Notes under the pieces: model-generated
Databases searched by the model: none
The model's input: the letters and a program-made list of their open reading frames with translations, nothing else
Told to the model about the DNA's origin: nothing
Program-made: the position numbers and the translations under genes
Assembly (NCBI RefSeq): GCF_007004645.1
Contig: NZ_ML660029.1
Span: forward strand, 1 to 42,027
Source of the DNA: Aliiroseovarius halocynthiae
GTDB taxonomy: Bacteria > Pseudomonadota > Alphaproteobacteria > Rhodobacterales > Rhodobacteraceae
DNA: 42,027 nt
Direction: 5' to 3'
Shown here: piece after piece, positions 32,864 to 42,001 of the stretch
Position numbering within the stretch: the stretch's first letter is position 1
How the letters are laid out: each line of letters opens with the position of its first letter

Positions 32864-33559
32864 TCAGATCACGAAGAACTTGTCGCCGCGCTTGCGGATC
32901 AGGGTGACCTCGCTGCCTTGCGGAAAGACGTCATCGTCCCGCAGGGGTTCCACACGCAGATAGTGGATGTTGTCGTGCCGGTCCTTGATCTTGATCTCGG
33001 CCGGTTTTCCACGCGATGCCGTGCCTTGGGTGATCGTCCCGTTATATCCCCCAAGATGTCGCGCCTTCAGGGCGGTCGTTTCGGTTTTCGGCATCAAAAG
33101 CGCAACCCAATTGGCGATGACCCGTGTGACCGCAAGGGCAGGGATGATTACAGCGGCGGACGCAAGAAGCGCGGGCAGCTGAAGGCCAATGGTGCTTGTC
33201 AGCATGGATTGCAGGATCAGCCCAAACAGGCCAAACATGGTCAGAAAAGAAACAAGCCAAATTAGGAATGGCACGTCACGCGCACCAATCCAGGTAAACA
33301 TCCCACCCGAGGTTGCGGCCTCGGCGGCTTCTGCCCCTTCAGGGCCGTCAACCACATCGATATCAATGTCGATATCCGCATCAAGCTCGGTCGACAGGTC
33401 AAAGTCGAAATCTGCGTCCACATCAGGCGCATCCGTTCCGACCCCAAGAATAGATCCGCCCAGCACTGCGCTGAGAAGTTCAAGCAAAAACAGACCAGTC
33501 ACGACAGCAAGCGCGATCGCGAAAGGGAATGTGTTCGGGGATGTAAGCAGTTCGTACAT
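32864..33559 (-). CDS. NfeD/YqiJ-like membrane protein with C-terminal OB fold
   Basis: A 231-residue protein: a membrane segment at about 12-34, then an Asp-rich acidic stretch (about 45-70, DVDADFDFDL and DADIDIDIDVVDG) and two or three more membrane segments at about 95-155. The C-terminal OB-fold-like domain (KARHLGGYNGTITQGTASRG, EVTLIRKRGDKFFVI) is typical of the YqiJ group. It pairs with the flotillin gene downstream. AAGGAAAC precedes the ATG. The long acidic run between the first and second membrane segments is unusual and may bind cations. Confidence 0.85.
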   Translation of the reverse strand: MYELLTSPNTFPFAIALAVVTGLFLLELLSAVLGGSILGVGTDAPDVDADFDFDLSTELDADIDIDIDVVDGPEGAEAAEAATSGGMFTWIGARDVPFLIWLVSFLTMFGLFGLILQSMLTSTIGLQLPALLASAAVIIPALAVTRVIANWVALLMPKTETTALKARHLGGYNGTITQGTASRGKPAEIKIKDRHDNIHYLRVEPLRDDDVFPQGSEVTLIRKRGDKFFVI

Positions 33560-33655
33560 AAGTTTCCTTTCAATGAATATATAACTACTATGGATAGATA
33601 TTTTAAGTATATATGTGCAAAAAAGTGCGATTGCCTATAATAAAGGTTTCTAGTA

Positions 33656-34144
33656 GTGTGGGAGATCAACAAATCGCTAAGCCAACAGGCCTATATGCCA
33701 GACTTTATTGAACAAAGACGTCTTGCGCGCATGATTGACCGCGCCGCCAAGCAATTCGACGGGTTAGATCCCCCGGAACGTGGGTGGATTGCGTCTGTCC
33801 GGCGCGCGCTGGGGATGTCTGCGGATTATGTCGCCAAGCGCAAAGGGGTCAGCCGGAACGCCGTGTACCAAGCCGAACGAAGCGAGAAAGACGGCGCGGT
33901 ATCCTTGCGGCAGATGGAACAGCTTGCCGCCGCGATGGGTGGCAAGTTTGTTTACGCGATCATCCCCGACGGTCGGATCGAGGACATGAAATACAAACAG
34001 GCGGTGGCGAAGGCGACGTCTCTTCTGACACACGAGCCTGACGCCACATCATGGTCCAAGGAAGATCGCGAAGATTGGGTTGACGACAAAGCGGCCGAGC
34101 TGTTGCACGACATGCCCGCCAATTTTTGGGAAGATACCGCCTAG
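33656..34144 (+). CDS. Helix-turn-helix protein, mobile mystery protein A-like
   Basis: A 162-residue (from GTG) or 149-residue (from ATG 33695) protein resembling MobMystA: RMIDRAAKQFDGLDPPERGWIASVRRALGMS, then an HTH (DYVAKRKGVSRNAVYQAERSEKDGAVSLRQMEQLAAAMGGKFVYAIIP). Such genes usually pair with a Fic-domain mobile mystery protein B on mobile elements; none follows here. Upstream, ACTACTA (33584) and TAGTAGT (33651, overlapping the GTG) form a spaced inverted repeat that could be its own operator. It is divergent from the YqiJ gene. The start is uncertain. Confidence 0.72.
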   Translation: MWEINKSLSQQAYMPDFIEQRRLARMIDRAAKQFDGLDPPERGWIASVRRALGMSADYVAKRKGVSRNAVYQAERSEKDGAVSLRQMEQLAAAMGGKFVYAIIPDGRIEDMKYKQAVAKATSLLTHEPDATSWSKEDREDWVDDKAAELLHDMPANFWEDTA

Positions 34145-34202
34145 GCTATAGAAGCCGAGGCGGAATTCGCCACGCCCAGCCCTCTCATCGAATAAATCCT
34201 GC

Positions 34203-35603
34203 TCACGACCATAGCCCATGGAAATCTCCGTCCTTGTCCGAACGGCGAAACCCGTGTGCGCCGAAAATATCTCGCTGGGCCTGAATCAGGTTGGTCGTGC
34301 CACGTGCCTTGCTGATCTCATCATACCAGGACACAGCCGAAGACAGCGCAGGAACAGGGATCCCCGCCAAAACGGCGGTCGAGACCACGCGACGCAACGC
34401 GGCAACATTGCCCTTCAGAAGCGCAGCAAAATGATCCGACAGCACCAAACGACCCTGTGGAAGTTCGGAGCGGAAAGCGTCCGAGATATCATCTAGCAAA
34501 GCCGAACGGATAATGCATCCCGCGCGCCAGATTTCGGCGATCTTGGCGAAATCCAAGCCCCAGCCGAACTCATCGGACGCCGCTTTCAAAATACGGAATC
34601 CTTGTGCGTAAGCCAGAACGCGCGCCACACGGAACGCGGCCTCCAGATCATCCTCGTCAAATCCAACCACGGGCATGTCTTGTTCGCGCAGAACTCTTTC
34701 CGCCATCTGGCGCACAGCGCGCTCTGACGACACCACCCGCGAGCCAACCGCCGCTTCAATAATCGACGCCGACTGCCCCATGCGGATGGCCTCGATCACC
34801 GTCCAGCGCCCTGTTCCCTTCTGACCGGCCTGATCAACGATCACGTCGACAACAGGCTTCCCCGTTTCAGGGTCAATAGCCGCCAACGCACCCGCCGTGA
34901 TCTCGACCAAATAGCTGTTCAGATCCCCTTGGTTCCAACGCCCGAATAGCAGAGAAATCTGACCAGGGCTCTGTGCTTCGCCATCGCGAAGAAGGCCATA
35001 GATCTCAGCGATGATCTGCATATCGGCATATTCGATCCCGTTATGCACGGTCTTCACGAAATGACCCGCCCCATCGGGGCCAAGATGCGCAACGCAGGGG
35101 GTACCTTCGAAATCGGCTGCGATGGCCTCGAATACGGATTGCAGGTTTTGCCAGACCTGCTGCGAGCCACCGACCATCATTGAGGGCCCATGACGTGCGC
35201 CATCTTCGCCGCCGCTGACCCCGACACCTAGATATTGCAGCCCGGCCGCTTCCAGCTTGGCTGTCCGTGCCTGCGTGTCACGAAAATCGCTGTTGCCGCC
35301 ATCGATGATCGTGTCTCCCGGATCCAGATGCGGCATCAACGCGTCGATCGAAGCGTCCACCGGCCCACCCGCCGGCACCAGCAGCATAATTGCACGCGGC
35401 GGCGTCATCGAGGCCACAAGTTCAGTGACACTTTCAGTTTTCTGCAAACGAGGTGCCAGATCCCCTGCCCGCGCAATCAGTACATCAATGGTTCTGGGAT
35501 CGAGATTGTATAGCGACAGGTCATAGCCATGCTCTGCCAAGTTCAACGCCAAGGCACCGCCCATTGTTCCAACGCCAATCAATCCAAGTGAAATCTGATA
35601 CAT
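34203..35603 (-). CDS. gnd: 6-phosphogluconate dehydrogenase, decarboxylating
   Basis: A 466-residue protein of normal length, converting 6-phosphogluconate to ribulose 5-phosphate. The N-terminal cofactor motif is GLIGVGTMGGALALNLAEHG. Substrate and catalytic motifs are GVGVSGGEDGARHGPSMMVGG and GHFVKTVHNGIEYADMQ (Lys, Asn, Glu). DQAGQKGTGRWT and the C-terminal RDIFGAHGFRRSDKDGDFHG complete the family. GGGAAGG precedes the ATG. A perfect 7-bp hairpin (CGAAAGA/TCTTTCG, 35621-35639) lies in its 5' leader. It stands alone, convergent with the HTH gene, and could handle gluconate-derived carbon. Confidence 0.94.
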   Translation of the reverse strand: MYQISLGLIGVGTMGGALALNLAEHGYDLSLYNLDPRTIDVLIARAGDLAPRLQKTESVTELVASMTPPRAIMLLVPAGGPVDASIDALMPHLDPGDTIIDGGNSDFRDTQARTAKLEAAGLQYLGVGVSGGEDGARHGPSMMVGGSQQVWQNLQSVFEAIAADFEGTPCVAHLGPDGAGHFVKTVHNGIEYADMQIIAEIYGLLRDGEAQSPGQISLLFGRWNQGDLNSYLVEITAGALAAIDPETGKPVVDVIVDQAGQKGTGRWTVIEAIRMGQSASIIEAAVGSRVVSSERAVRQMAERVLREQDMPVVGFDEDDLEAAFRVARVLAYAQGFRILKAASDEFGWGLDFAKIAEIWRAGCIIRSALLDDISDAFRSELPQGRLVLSDHFAALLKGNVAALRRVVSTAVLAGIPVPALSSAVSWYDEISKARGTTNLIQAQRDIFGAHGFRRSDKDGDFHGLWS

Positions 35604-35748
35604 GCTAAAACCTTCCCCATCGAAAGACCTCTTCTTTCGTTCGGGTGTATTTGCGCATCCTAACCGGATCCCACAAGCCGAAATATGGACAGATGAGATA
35701 ATTACCGCGTTGCGCGCGCAAGCTCTACCCCGCGCCCTAAACGCACCT

Positions 35749-36003
35749 TTACATCACATAGGCAATATCGGCGGCCGTGACCTGGTCTGCTGGCTTGTGG
35801 ACCTGCACACGGATTTCGCGAAACTGCAAAGTAGTGACCCTGATTTCGGTCGCCAGCCCCTCACAGGCAGGATCCGTGCACATGACCTCGCGCACCGACA
35901 CAAGACATTGGGCGCCCTGACCCACGCGTTCGCGGACAAGACCTTTGATGCGCTGGCTGTGCCAGAGTGTATGCACCGTTTTGCCAAAGGAACCACCCTG
36001 CAT
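35749..36003 (-). CDS. Small conserved Cys-containing protein of unknown function
   Basis: Eighty-four residues with MCTDPACEGLATEIRV in the middle, a Cys-x4-Cys pair that could bind metal, and a charged N-terminal half. It starts 10 bases after the hisI stop with TAAGG at ribosome-site spacing, so it is probably the second gene of that operon. An opposing 150-codon frame covers the same bases but lacks a plausible ribosome site and any recognisable motif. Operon position next to COG0523 GTPases suggests a role in metal supply. I do not recognise a named family with certainty. Confidence 0.6.
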   Translation of the reverse strand: MQGGSFGKTVHTLWHSQRIKGLVRERVGQGAQCLVSVREVMCTDPACEGLATEIRVTTLQFREIRVQVHKPADQVTAADIAYVM

Positions 36004-36013
36004 CCGTCAGACC

Positions 36014-36487
36014 TTACAGCTGCGTCGGGTTCGGCACATCGCCATAGACCTTGACAGGATCGAACGTCTTCTGATCTTCGGTGAAGACCAACGACATTCC
36101 TGCATCACCCCCGATGGGAATCGCACGATAGAAACACGACCGATAGCCCACGTGGCAGGACGCCCTTGACCCGGCGGTTTCCACCCGCAGCCAGATCGCA
36201 TCCTGATCATCATCGATCCGCGCCTCGATCACTTTCTGCACCAATCCAGATGTCGCGCCCTTGTGCCACAACACCTGACGCGCCCGGCTGAAGTAATGCG
36301 CCTCGCCGGTCTCGATGGTCAGGCGCAACGCCTCGTCATTCATCCATCCCAGCATCAACACATCTCCGCTTGCGGCATCTGCTGTGATGCAGGGCATCAG
36401 CCCATCGGGGCCGAACTTTGGCGCAAACTCGGCGCTCTCCTCTACCTGTTCGACCGAGGTTCTCGGCTGAAATTGGATCTGGCTCAT
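36014..36487 (-). CDS. hisI: Phosphoribosyl-AMP cyclohydrolase paralogue (HisI type)
   Basis: A 157-residue HisI-fold protein opening the purine ring of PR-AMP in histidine synthesis. It has MLGWMNDEAL (45-54), HYFSRARQVLWHKGATSG (64-81) and CHVGYRSCFYR (111-121). The motif normally read D-C-D-x-D is D92-D93-D94-Q-D96 here, so one of the three Cys zinc ligands (the one shared across the dimer) is Asp; the other two, C111 and C118, remain. Its placement divergent from two COG0523 GTPases across a Zur-like palindrome suggests a second HisI used when zinc is scarce. It is not in a histidine operon. Confidence 0.85.
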   Translation of the reverse strand: MSQIQFQPRTSVEQVEESAEFAPKFGPDGLMPCITADAASGDVLMLGWMNDEALRLTIETGEAHYFSRARQVLWHKGATSGLVQKVIEARIDDDQDAIWLRVETAGSRASCHVGYRSCFYRAIPIGGDAGMSLVFTEDQKTFDPVKVYGDVPNPTQL

Positions 36488-36503
36488 TCTCGCCCCTTGT
36501 GTG

Positions 36504-36520
36504 ATGTTATACTATTACAT
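36504..36520. promoter_or_regulatory. Zur-box-like palindrome
   Basis: ATGTTATACTATTACAT has arms ATGTTATA and TATTACAT, complementary at 7 of 8 positions around C, close to the TGTTATA-N-TATAACA type used by proteobacterial Zur. It lies 17 bases before the hisI start and 48 before the first CobW gene, so it could repress both directions when zinc is plentiful. Confidence 0.65.
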
Positions 36521-36567
36521 ATACTCTTTACTCGCTCAGGACGCCGGCAATGTAAAGGACAAGTCTT

Positions 36568-37701
36568 ATGAACGCAGATGAACTGGACGGCCGTGTTCCG
36601 GTCACCTTGCTGACCGGCTTTCTGGGGGTGGGAAAAACGACCCTTCTGAACCACCTAATCCGCGATCCGAATGCTGGACGCATAGCAGTGGTCATGAATG
36701 AATTCGGAGATGCCGGTCTGGATCACGATCTGATCGAGGAATCGACCGAAGAGACAATCCTGATGCAATCCGGTTGCCTGTGTTGCTCGATCCGCGGGGA
36801 TCTGTCGAAAACCCTGACATCCCTGATGGCGCGCCGGAAGCGGGGGGAGTTAAGCTTTGATCGGGTGGTGATCGAAACCACTGGGATCGCAGACCCCGGC
36901 CCAATCATGCACACAATGGTGGTCGATAACCTGATCGCCCCGCATTATCGCACCGACGGTGTGGTCACTGTCGCCGACGCGGCAACCGGCCCCAGCACGC
37001 TTGAAAAACAAAGCGAGGCGGTGAACCAGATTGCGATGGCCGACCTTGTAGTGCTTAGCAAAACAGATCTTGTCACCCCAACCGAACTTACCCGCTTCGA
37101 AACTCGCATCGCTGGCATCAACAGCAGCGCCAAGCGGATCAAGGCGCAAAAAGGCCAAGTGCCTTTGGGCGCGCTGTTTGGATTGTCTGCAATGCGGTCA
37201 AATGTGACGACGGACGATATCTCGGACTGGCTGGGCATGGCAAAAGCGACGCCTGACCCCCTGGCCGGGCTTTCCGGCTTTGCTGCCCCTGATAGCGCCC
37301 CTGCCGCGCTGCCATTGCCCACAGCCCACGCACATCACGATCACAAGATCATCTCGGCCTCGATCGAGTTGGAGCATCCAATCCCGGCCAATGTCTTTGA
37401 CTATTGGCTGGACTCGCTGATCACAATCCGCGGCCCCGACATCCTTCGCATGAAGGGTATCGTACATGTCGAGGGCATGGGCTGGCCCTTCGTCTTCCAC
37501 GGGGTCCAGCACATATTTGACGCGCCGGTTCCGTTGACCTCGTGGTCCGGCACGGACACCACCAGCCGTGTTGTCGTCATCGCCCGCAACATGAGCCTAA
37601 GCTTGCTTGATGCCAGCCTAGAGACCCTGCGCCTTCAGGCCAACGAACCAGACGCACAGCTTGATGGGATGATGGTTCACACGACCGAAATCTCGATCTA
37701 G
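36568..37701 (+). CDS. CobW/COG0523 family GTPase, putative zinc chaperone (1)
   Basis: A 377-residue G3E GTPase. Walker A is GFLGVGKT (17-24), followed by [16 protein letters not shown] and the metal-binding CxCC motif C70-L-C72-C73. IETTGIADP serves as switch region, and SKTD (164-167) stands in for NKxD. A His-rich loop HAHHDH (254-259) precedes the CobW C-terminal domain ([28 protein letters not shown]). AAGGAC precedes the ATG. Such proteins hand zinc or other metals to client enzymes. First of two COG0523 genes in a row downstream of a Zur-like site. Confidence 0.9.
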   Translation: MNADELDGRVPVTLLTGFLGVGKTTLLNHLIRDPNAGRIAVVMNEFGDAGLDHDLIEESTEETILMQSGCLCCSIRGDLSKTLTSLMARRKRGELSFDRVVIETTGIADPGPIMHTMVVDNLIAPHYRTDGVVTVADAATGPSTLEKQSEAVNQIAMADLVVLSKTDLVTPTELTRFETRIAGINSSAKRIKAQKGQVPLGALFGLSAMRSNVTTDDISDWLGMAKATPDPLAGLSGFAAPDSAPAALPLPTAHAHHDHKIISASIELEHPIPANVFDYWLDSLITIRGPDILRMKGIVHVEGMGWPFVFHGVQHIFDAPVPLTSWSGTDTTSRVVVIARNMSLSLLDASLETLRLQANEPDAQLDGMMVHTTEISI

Positions 37702-37732
37702 CTCCCTTTTGACCCCGTTACAGGAGCACATG

Positions 37733-38947
37733 ATGTCCGCCCCAGCCATCGCCACCGATCCCCGCCTTCCCGTTACTGTCCTGTCCGGCTTTCTTGGGGC
37801 AGGCAAAACGACCCTTCTGAACCGTGTCCTGAACAACCGTGAAGGCCGCCGCGTCGCCGTCATCGTCAATGATATGTCCGAAGTGAATATCGACGCGGAT
37901 CTGGTGCGCGAGGGAACCGAACTGTCCCGCTCGGAAGAAAAACTAGTCGAGATGTCAAACGGTTGCATCTGTTGTACCCTGCGTGATGACCTGTTGAAAG
38001 AAGTTCGCCAGTTGTCTCAAGAAGGCCGCTTTGATTATCTTCTGATCGAAAGCACCGGGATTTCAGAACCTCTGCCCGTCGCCGCCACCTTTGACTTCCG
38101 GGACGAGCATGGCGAAAGCCTGTCAGACGTCGCGCGACTGGACACGATGGTGACCGTCGTGGACGCGGTGAACATGCTGCAGGACTATTCCAGCCATGAT
38201 TTCCTGACCGATCGCGGCGAGTCGCTGGGCGAGCAGGACGACCGTAGCCTTGTCAGCCTGCTAACCGAACAGATCGAATTTGCCGATGTGGTGATCCTGA
38301 ACAAGGTGGCGGATGCAGGGCCCGAACGGACCGACGCGGCCCGCAAAATCATCCGCAGCCTAAATGCCGACGCAAAGATCATCGAAACCAATCACTCGGA
38401 CGTCGCCTCGGACAAAATTCTGGATACGGGCCTGTTCGACTTTGACACGGCCCATGAACATCCGATGTGGGCGAAAGAGTTGTATGGCTTTGCCAATCAC
38501 GTGCCCGAGGATGAAGAATATGGCATCACCTCGTTCGTTTATAACGCCCGTGCGCCGTTCGACCCCGCCAAGCTTTACGACGTGCTAAACGGTCCGCTAC
38601 CCGGCACCATTCGGGCCAAAGGGCATTTCTGGATTGCAACCCGCCCCGAATGGGCGGTCGAATTCAGCCTTGCTGGCGCAATGTCTTCCGTCAAACCGCT
38701 GGGCCTATGGTGGGCCTCACTGCCCGAAGAACGACTGCCCACTCACCCTGAGGCACAGGCCGAGATCGCACGCAACTGGGTCGAGCCATGGGGAGATCGT
38801 CGTCAGGAAATCGTGTTCATCGGAACGGATCTTGATCGCGAGGCAATCTGCGCCAAACTGAATGCGGCTTCGCTTGATACGACCGAATTCGATCCACAAT
38901 CCTGGGTTGATATTCCTGATCCTTTCCCGCTCTGGCGTCATGGGTAA
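37733..38947 (+). CDS. CobW/COG0523 family GTPase, putative zinc chaperone (2)
   Basis: A 404-residue G3E GTPase, distinct in sequence from the one before it: Walker A GFLGAGKT (19-26), [14 protein letters not shown], CxCC at C78-I-C80-C81, [15 protein letters not shown] and NKVAD as the guanine-binding motif. The C-terminal domain has [18 protein letters not shown] and [19 protein letters not shown], as in the ZigA/YeiR-like subgroup. Of the ATG pair at 37730/37733 the second has better spacing from AGGAG. It follows the first GTPase by 31 bases and probably shares its Zur-type control. Confidence 0.9.
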   Translation: MSAPAIATDPRLPVTVLSGFLGAGKTTLLNRVLNNREGRRVAVIVNDMSEVNIDADLVREGTELSRSEEKLVEMSNGCICCTLRDDLLKEVRQLSQEGRFDYLLIESTGISEPLPVAATFDFRDEHGESLSDVARLDTMVTVVDAVNMLQDYSSHDFLTDRGESLGEQDDRSLVSLLTEQIEFADVVILNKVADAGPERTDAARKIIRSLNADAKIIETNHSDVASDKILDTGLFDFDTAHEHPMWAKELYGFANHVPEDEEYGITSFVYNARAPFDPAKLYDVLNGPLPGTIRAKGHFWIATRPEWAVEFSLAGAMSSVKPLGLWWASLPEERLPTHPEAQAEIARNWVEPWGDRRQEIVFIGTDLDREAICAKLNAASLDTTEFDPQSWVDIPDPFPLWRHG

Positions 38948-38996
38948 TCCTTGTGATATACCCCATTGAACGCGAATGAAGAGAAGGGTTAGCCCA

Positions 38997-39467
38997 GTGA
39001 TCACTACGGACGAGCTTCTGGCCGCACGCATTGCTTGGGGCAATGGAAAAGTCGCAATCTCGAAAGCTTTTGAGGAAGGCGGCGTCGACGCTGCGCGTGA
39101 AACTGCAACGGCACATCTGAATGCAGTTTACGGCTATAATATGGGTCCGGTTTTGTTCAAACCGACCATGGCCAGCGGCGTGCAGACCTTTCGAACAGAC
39201 CAAGACGGCGCGCTGGCCTACTTCGTCGGTCATTCCGAAGAATACCCGCTGGACGCTGGCTTTGCCATTCAGGGCTGGCGCTCGATGGAAAGCCAGACAG
39301 CTGCTGAGTTCATCGAAGGCAATGCCGCCATGTGGATGGGCTGGATCAGCCTGACTGACAAGGATGGAAACGTGACCAAAGTCGACAAAAGCTTTGGCTA
39401 CAAGAAAGATGCCGAAGGCACATTACGCGTCGTTCTGCATCACTCATCGCTGCCCTATCAGCCTTGA
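38997..39467 (+). CDS. SnoaL/NTF2-like protein, family often mislabelled phosphoribosyl-AMP cyclohydrolase
   Basis: A 156-residue protein from GTG (AAGGG just upstream) or 163 residues from ATG 38976, which lacks a ribosome site. The conserved stretches AARIAWGNGKVAISKAFEEGG, GPVLFKPTMA, TFRTDQDGALAYFVG, GFAIQGW and LRVVLHHSSLPY define a family that databases often call phosphoribosyl-AMP cyclohydrolase, though no HisI motif is present. Unlike many relatives it has no signal peptide. It lies 49 bases after the second COG0523 gene, so a metal-related role is possible; its chemistry is unknown. Confidence 0.8.
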   Translation: MITTDELLAARIAWGNGKVAISKAFEEGGVDAARETATAHLNAVYGYNMGPVLFKPTMASGVQTFRTDQDGALAYFVGHSEEYPLDAGFAIQGWRSMESQTAAEFIEGNAAMWMGWISLTDKDGNVTKVDKSFGYKKDAEGTLRVVLHHSSLPYQP

Positions 39468-39908
39468 AATATCTGTCAATGGGCACTGTGACGAGTGTCC
39501 GTTTCGACTGATTTCACACAAATAGAAGGCGCCGTGCCGGGCAAAACGTGACACCCGACGCCCGGCGCCACAACTCCTAAGTCAGTACTGCATCTGCCCC
39601 AGTTTTGAGACTTGAGCTGGCCTTCCCTGAGGCTGCTCTCTCGTACGAAAGCCGCGGGTCTAATTTTCATGCCCTTCGTCGTCACTTCCTCGCGGCGGGG
39701 CCAGATTAAAGCCAGAGATTCAGAGAATGAACTGTTGAGTCTCTTGAGCAGACAGTTCGTGCGTGGTGTGTCGCTAGGATTGGAACGCCTAGAAAACGGC
39801 ACCAACGACCTACCCTTTGCGGCGATCTATATGACCATGTACATCCTGCGCCCGGGGCTTGTTGTTGAAGCAGCCCAAAGTTGAAAGCTCACTTTTTTGT
39901 GAGCTTCG
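39468..39908. other. Non-coding stretch upstream of nirS
   Basis: No frame here shows a recognisable protein or a good ribosome site; short frames on both strands overlap each other. A GC hairpin (GCCGGGC/GCCCGGC, 39536-39566) without a T run may end the preceding operon. A second perfect stem, AAGCTCAC-TTTTTT-GTGAGCTT (39885-39906), sits directly before the FNR-type box. The rest may be a decayed gene or insertion scar, which I cannot identify. Confidence 0.5.
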
Positions 39909-39922
39909 TTGACTATTGTCAA
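39909..39922. promoter_or_regulatory. FNR/NnrR-type box upstream of nirS
   Basis: TTGACTATTGTCAA is a perfect TTGAC-N4-GTCAA dyad of the CRP/FNR class, 61 bases before the nirS ATG. Low oxygen or nitric oxide control through FnrL or an NnrR/Dnr-type regulator is the likely reading. Confidence 0.8.
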
Positions 39923-39983
39923 GTTACCATGTCGTTTGTAAGCGCACTCTCCGGTTGCCTCACCAAGCAAACGGAGAGTGATC

Positions 39984-41660
39984 ATGTCACTTGGAACCAC
40001 CCAAAAGAAGATCCGAAATTCGCTGGGGATTGGCTTTGCCATGATGCTAGGCAGCGTCGCTCTGCCGGCTATGGCCGAAGGTCCAACCCTGAGCGAGGAG
40101 GCTTTCGAAGCCTCAAAACAACTCTACTTTGAACGCTGCGCCGGTTGTCACGGCGTATTGCGCAAAGGTGCAACCGGTAAAAGCCTTGAGCCAGTCGTAA
40201 AAACCAAGAACACTGACGGCACTGAAACCATCAGCGGTACACTTAAGCTTGGTCAGGAACGCCTTGAGAAAATCATCTCTTGGGGTACTGAAGGCGGTAT
40301 GAACAACTTCTCGGACATCATGACCGAGCAGGAAATCAAAGACATGGCGACCTATATCCAAATGGATCCGCCCAAGCCGCCAGAAATGTCACTGGCCATG
40401 ATGAGAGAGACCCGCAAGGTCTATGTCGAGGAAGCTGACTATCCGACCGAGCCGCTGCACGGCCGAAACTGGGAAAACTTCTTCGTCGTCATCGAGCGTG
40501 ACGTAGGTAAAGTGGCCGTTATTGATGGCGACACCAAAGAAGTTCTGGCGCACATTCCGACAGGTTATGCTGTGCACGTTCTGAAAGCCTCAGAGCATCA
40601 CAAACTGGAAGAGCCTGAAAACCCGGGACGCTTCTGGTACACAATGGGCCGCGACGGAAAAATGACCAAAATCGACCTCTGGCAGACGCCAGACAAGATG
40701 CTGGTTTCGGAAGTGACCATTGGTTATGACGCGCGTGACGTGGCTGTGTCCGGCGACGGTAAATACGTCATAGGTGGCGCTTACTGGCCTCCGCACTTCG
40801 CGATCGTGGACGCACAAACCATGGAGCCACTTAAGGTTGTTTCGACCCGCGGTACCAACGTGGATGGCGACTATGTTGAAGAAAGCCGTGTGGCTGCCAT
40901 CTACACCACGCCGAACGAACCCACATGGATCGTCGCGGTGAAGGAACTGGGCCAGTTGTGGCAGGTTGATTACTCTGACCTCGACAACCTGCGGATCGAC
41001 AAGATTAACTCGGCCAAGTTCCTACACGATGGTTTCTTTGACCCGACAGGTCGTTACTTCCAGATCGCGGCAAACGCCTCGAACAAGATGGTTGTTGTCG
41101 ACACCAAAGAGCGCAAGCTTGAGGCCATGATCGACACCGCCCCGCTGCCACACCCCGGCCCGGGCGCCAACTGGAACGATCCGAATTGTGGTCCCGTTGC
41201 TGGCGCAACCCACTTGGGTGAAGGCACTGTGACAGTTTGGGGCAACGATCCCGAAGGTCGTCCTGACGATGCTTGGAAGACTTGCTACGAGGTTGAAACC
41301 GATGGCGCTGGTCTGTTCATCCGAACCCACCCGAACTCTGACTATGTCTGGGTTGACCAGACAAGGCACCCAGAGCTTGAAGTCCAACAATCGGTTCAGG
41401 TCATTTCAAAGGAAACCGGCGAGATCGTGAAAACCATCCAGATCACTGAAGAAGAAGGCAACGTCGCAGTTCACTTCGAATTCAACAAAGATGGTACCGA
41501 GGTTTGGGTTTCAAAATGGAACCGTGCTTCGTCGAAAGAGCCAAATGGTGAGATGGTCATCTATGACGCGCAGACGCTTGAAGAAAAAACGCGCGTGAAG
41601 GGTCTCTATGCTCCGACGGGCAAGTTCAACGTCTATAACCGTTCGAACCACGTCACATAA
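39984..41660 (+). CDS. nirS: Cytochrome cd1 nitrite reductase
   Basis: A 558-residue periplasmic enzyme reducing nitrite to nitric oxide. The signal peptide ends near residue 31 (VALPAMA-EG). The cytochrome c domain has heme site C52-A-G-C55-H56 and the distal Met region MNNFSDIM. The eight-bladed d1 propeller follows from about residue 155 ([94 protein letters not shown], and a final [10 protein letters not shown]). GGAG at 39973-39976 favours ATG 39984 over GTG 39978. The gene looks intact. It has its own FNR-type box and terminator, so it may be monocistronic. Confidence 0.95.
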   Translation: MSLGTTQKKIRNSLGIGFAMMLGSVALPAMAEGPTLSEEAFEASKQLYFERCAGCHGVLRKGATGKSLEPVVKTKNTDGTETISGTLKLGQERLEKIISWGTEGGMNNFSDIMTEQEIKDMATYIQMDPPKPPEMSLAMMRETRKVYVEEADYPTEPLHGRNWENFFVVIERDVGKVAVIDGDTKEVLAHIPTGYAVHVLKASEHHKLEEPENPGRFWYTMGRDGKMTKIDLWQTPDKMLVSEVTIGYDARDVAVSGDGKYVIGGAYWPPHFAIVDAQTMEPLKVVSTRGTNVDGDYVEESRVAAIYTTPNEPTWIVAVKELGQLWQVDYSDLDNLRIDKINSAKFLHDGFFDPTGRYFQIAANASNKMVVVDTKERKLEAMIDTAPLPHPGPGANWNDPNCGPVAGATHLGEGTVTVWGNDPEGRPDDAWKTCYEVETDGAGLFIRTHPNSDYVWVDQTRHPELEVQQSVQVISKETGEIVKTIQITEEEGNVAVHFEFNKDGTEVWVSKWNRASSKEPNGEMVIYDAQTLEEKTRVKGLYAPTGKFNVYNRSNHVT

Positions 41661-41682
41661 AGGCAATTTGAAGACACCCAAA

Positions 41683-41710
41683 GGGGCGGGCCAAACGCCC
41701 GCCCCTTTTT
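41683..41710 (+). terminator. Rho-independent terminator after nirS
   Basis: GGGGCGGGC and GCCCGCCCC form a perfect 9-bp stem around CAAAC, followed by TTTTT, 22 bases after the nirS stop. Confidence 0.9.
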
Positions 41711-41763
41711 GCTGCCCCTCATGGGGTCGACCAACAACCCAGCCACACAACGGAGCCTGGACA

Positions 41764-42001
41764 ATGACTGAAGGTCTGGAACCGAAAAAGCCACTTTGGC
41801 GGCGCACGCTATTTTGGGGCATGCCGCTTGCAGGCATTGCTGGCGTCTTCGTCGCCGGGATCATTTTTTGGGGCGGTTTCAACACCGCAATGGAAGCCAC
41901 CAACACCAAAGAGTTCTGCATCTCGTGCCACGAGATGGAAGCCTTTGTGTACGAGGAATACAAAGGCACGATCCACGATGTGAACCGATCCGGTGTAGGG
42001 G
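41764..42001 (+). pseudogene. nirT: NirT/NapC-type multiheme cytochrome c, truncated by an IS
   Basis: The first 78-79 codons read as a normal membrane-anchored NapC/NirT tetraheme quinol dehydrogenase: a short cytoplasmic tail, a membrane segment (about 16-38) and the first heme site C52-I-S-C-H56-EM, then [13 protein letters not shown]. In the family RATCPDCHVP, with the second heme, would follow. Instead the frame runs into the IS end (from about 42002) and stops at 42016-42018 after six foreign residues, losing three hemes. GGAG precedes the ATG. If intact, it would carry quinol electrons toward NirS. Confidence 0.8.

Noticed and set aside
35602-36054. 150-codon plus-strand frame after gnd start
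   Set aside because: Its start overlaps the gnd start codon, it has no ribosome site, and it opposes the better-placed 84-codon gene and the end of hisI. It cannot be fully excluded.
39612-39884. 90-codon plus frame and a 109-codon minus frame (39476-39805) upstream of nirS
   Set aside because: They overlap each other, lack ribosome sites and recognisable domains; treated as non-coding.
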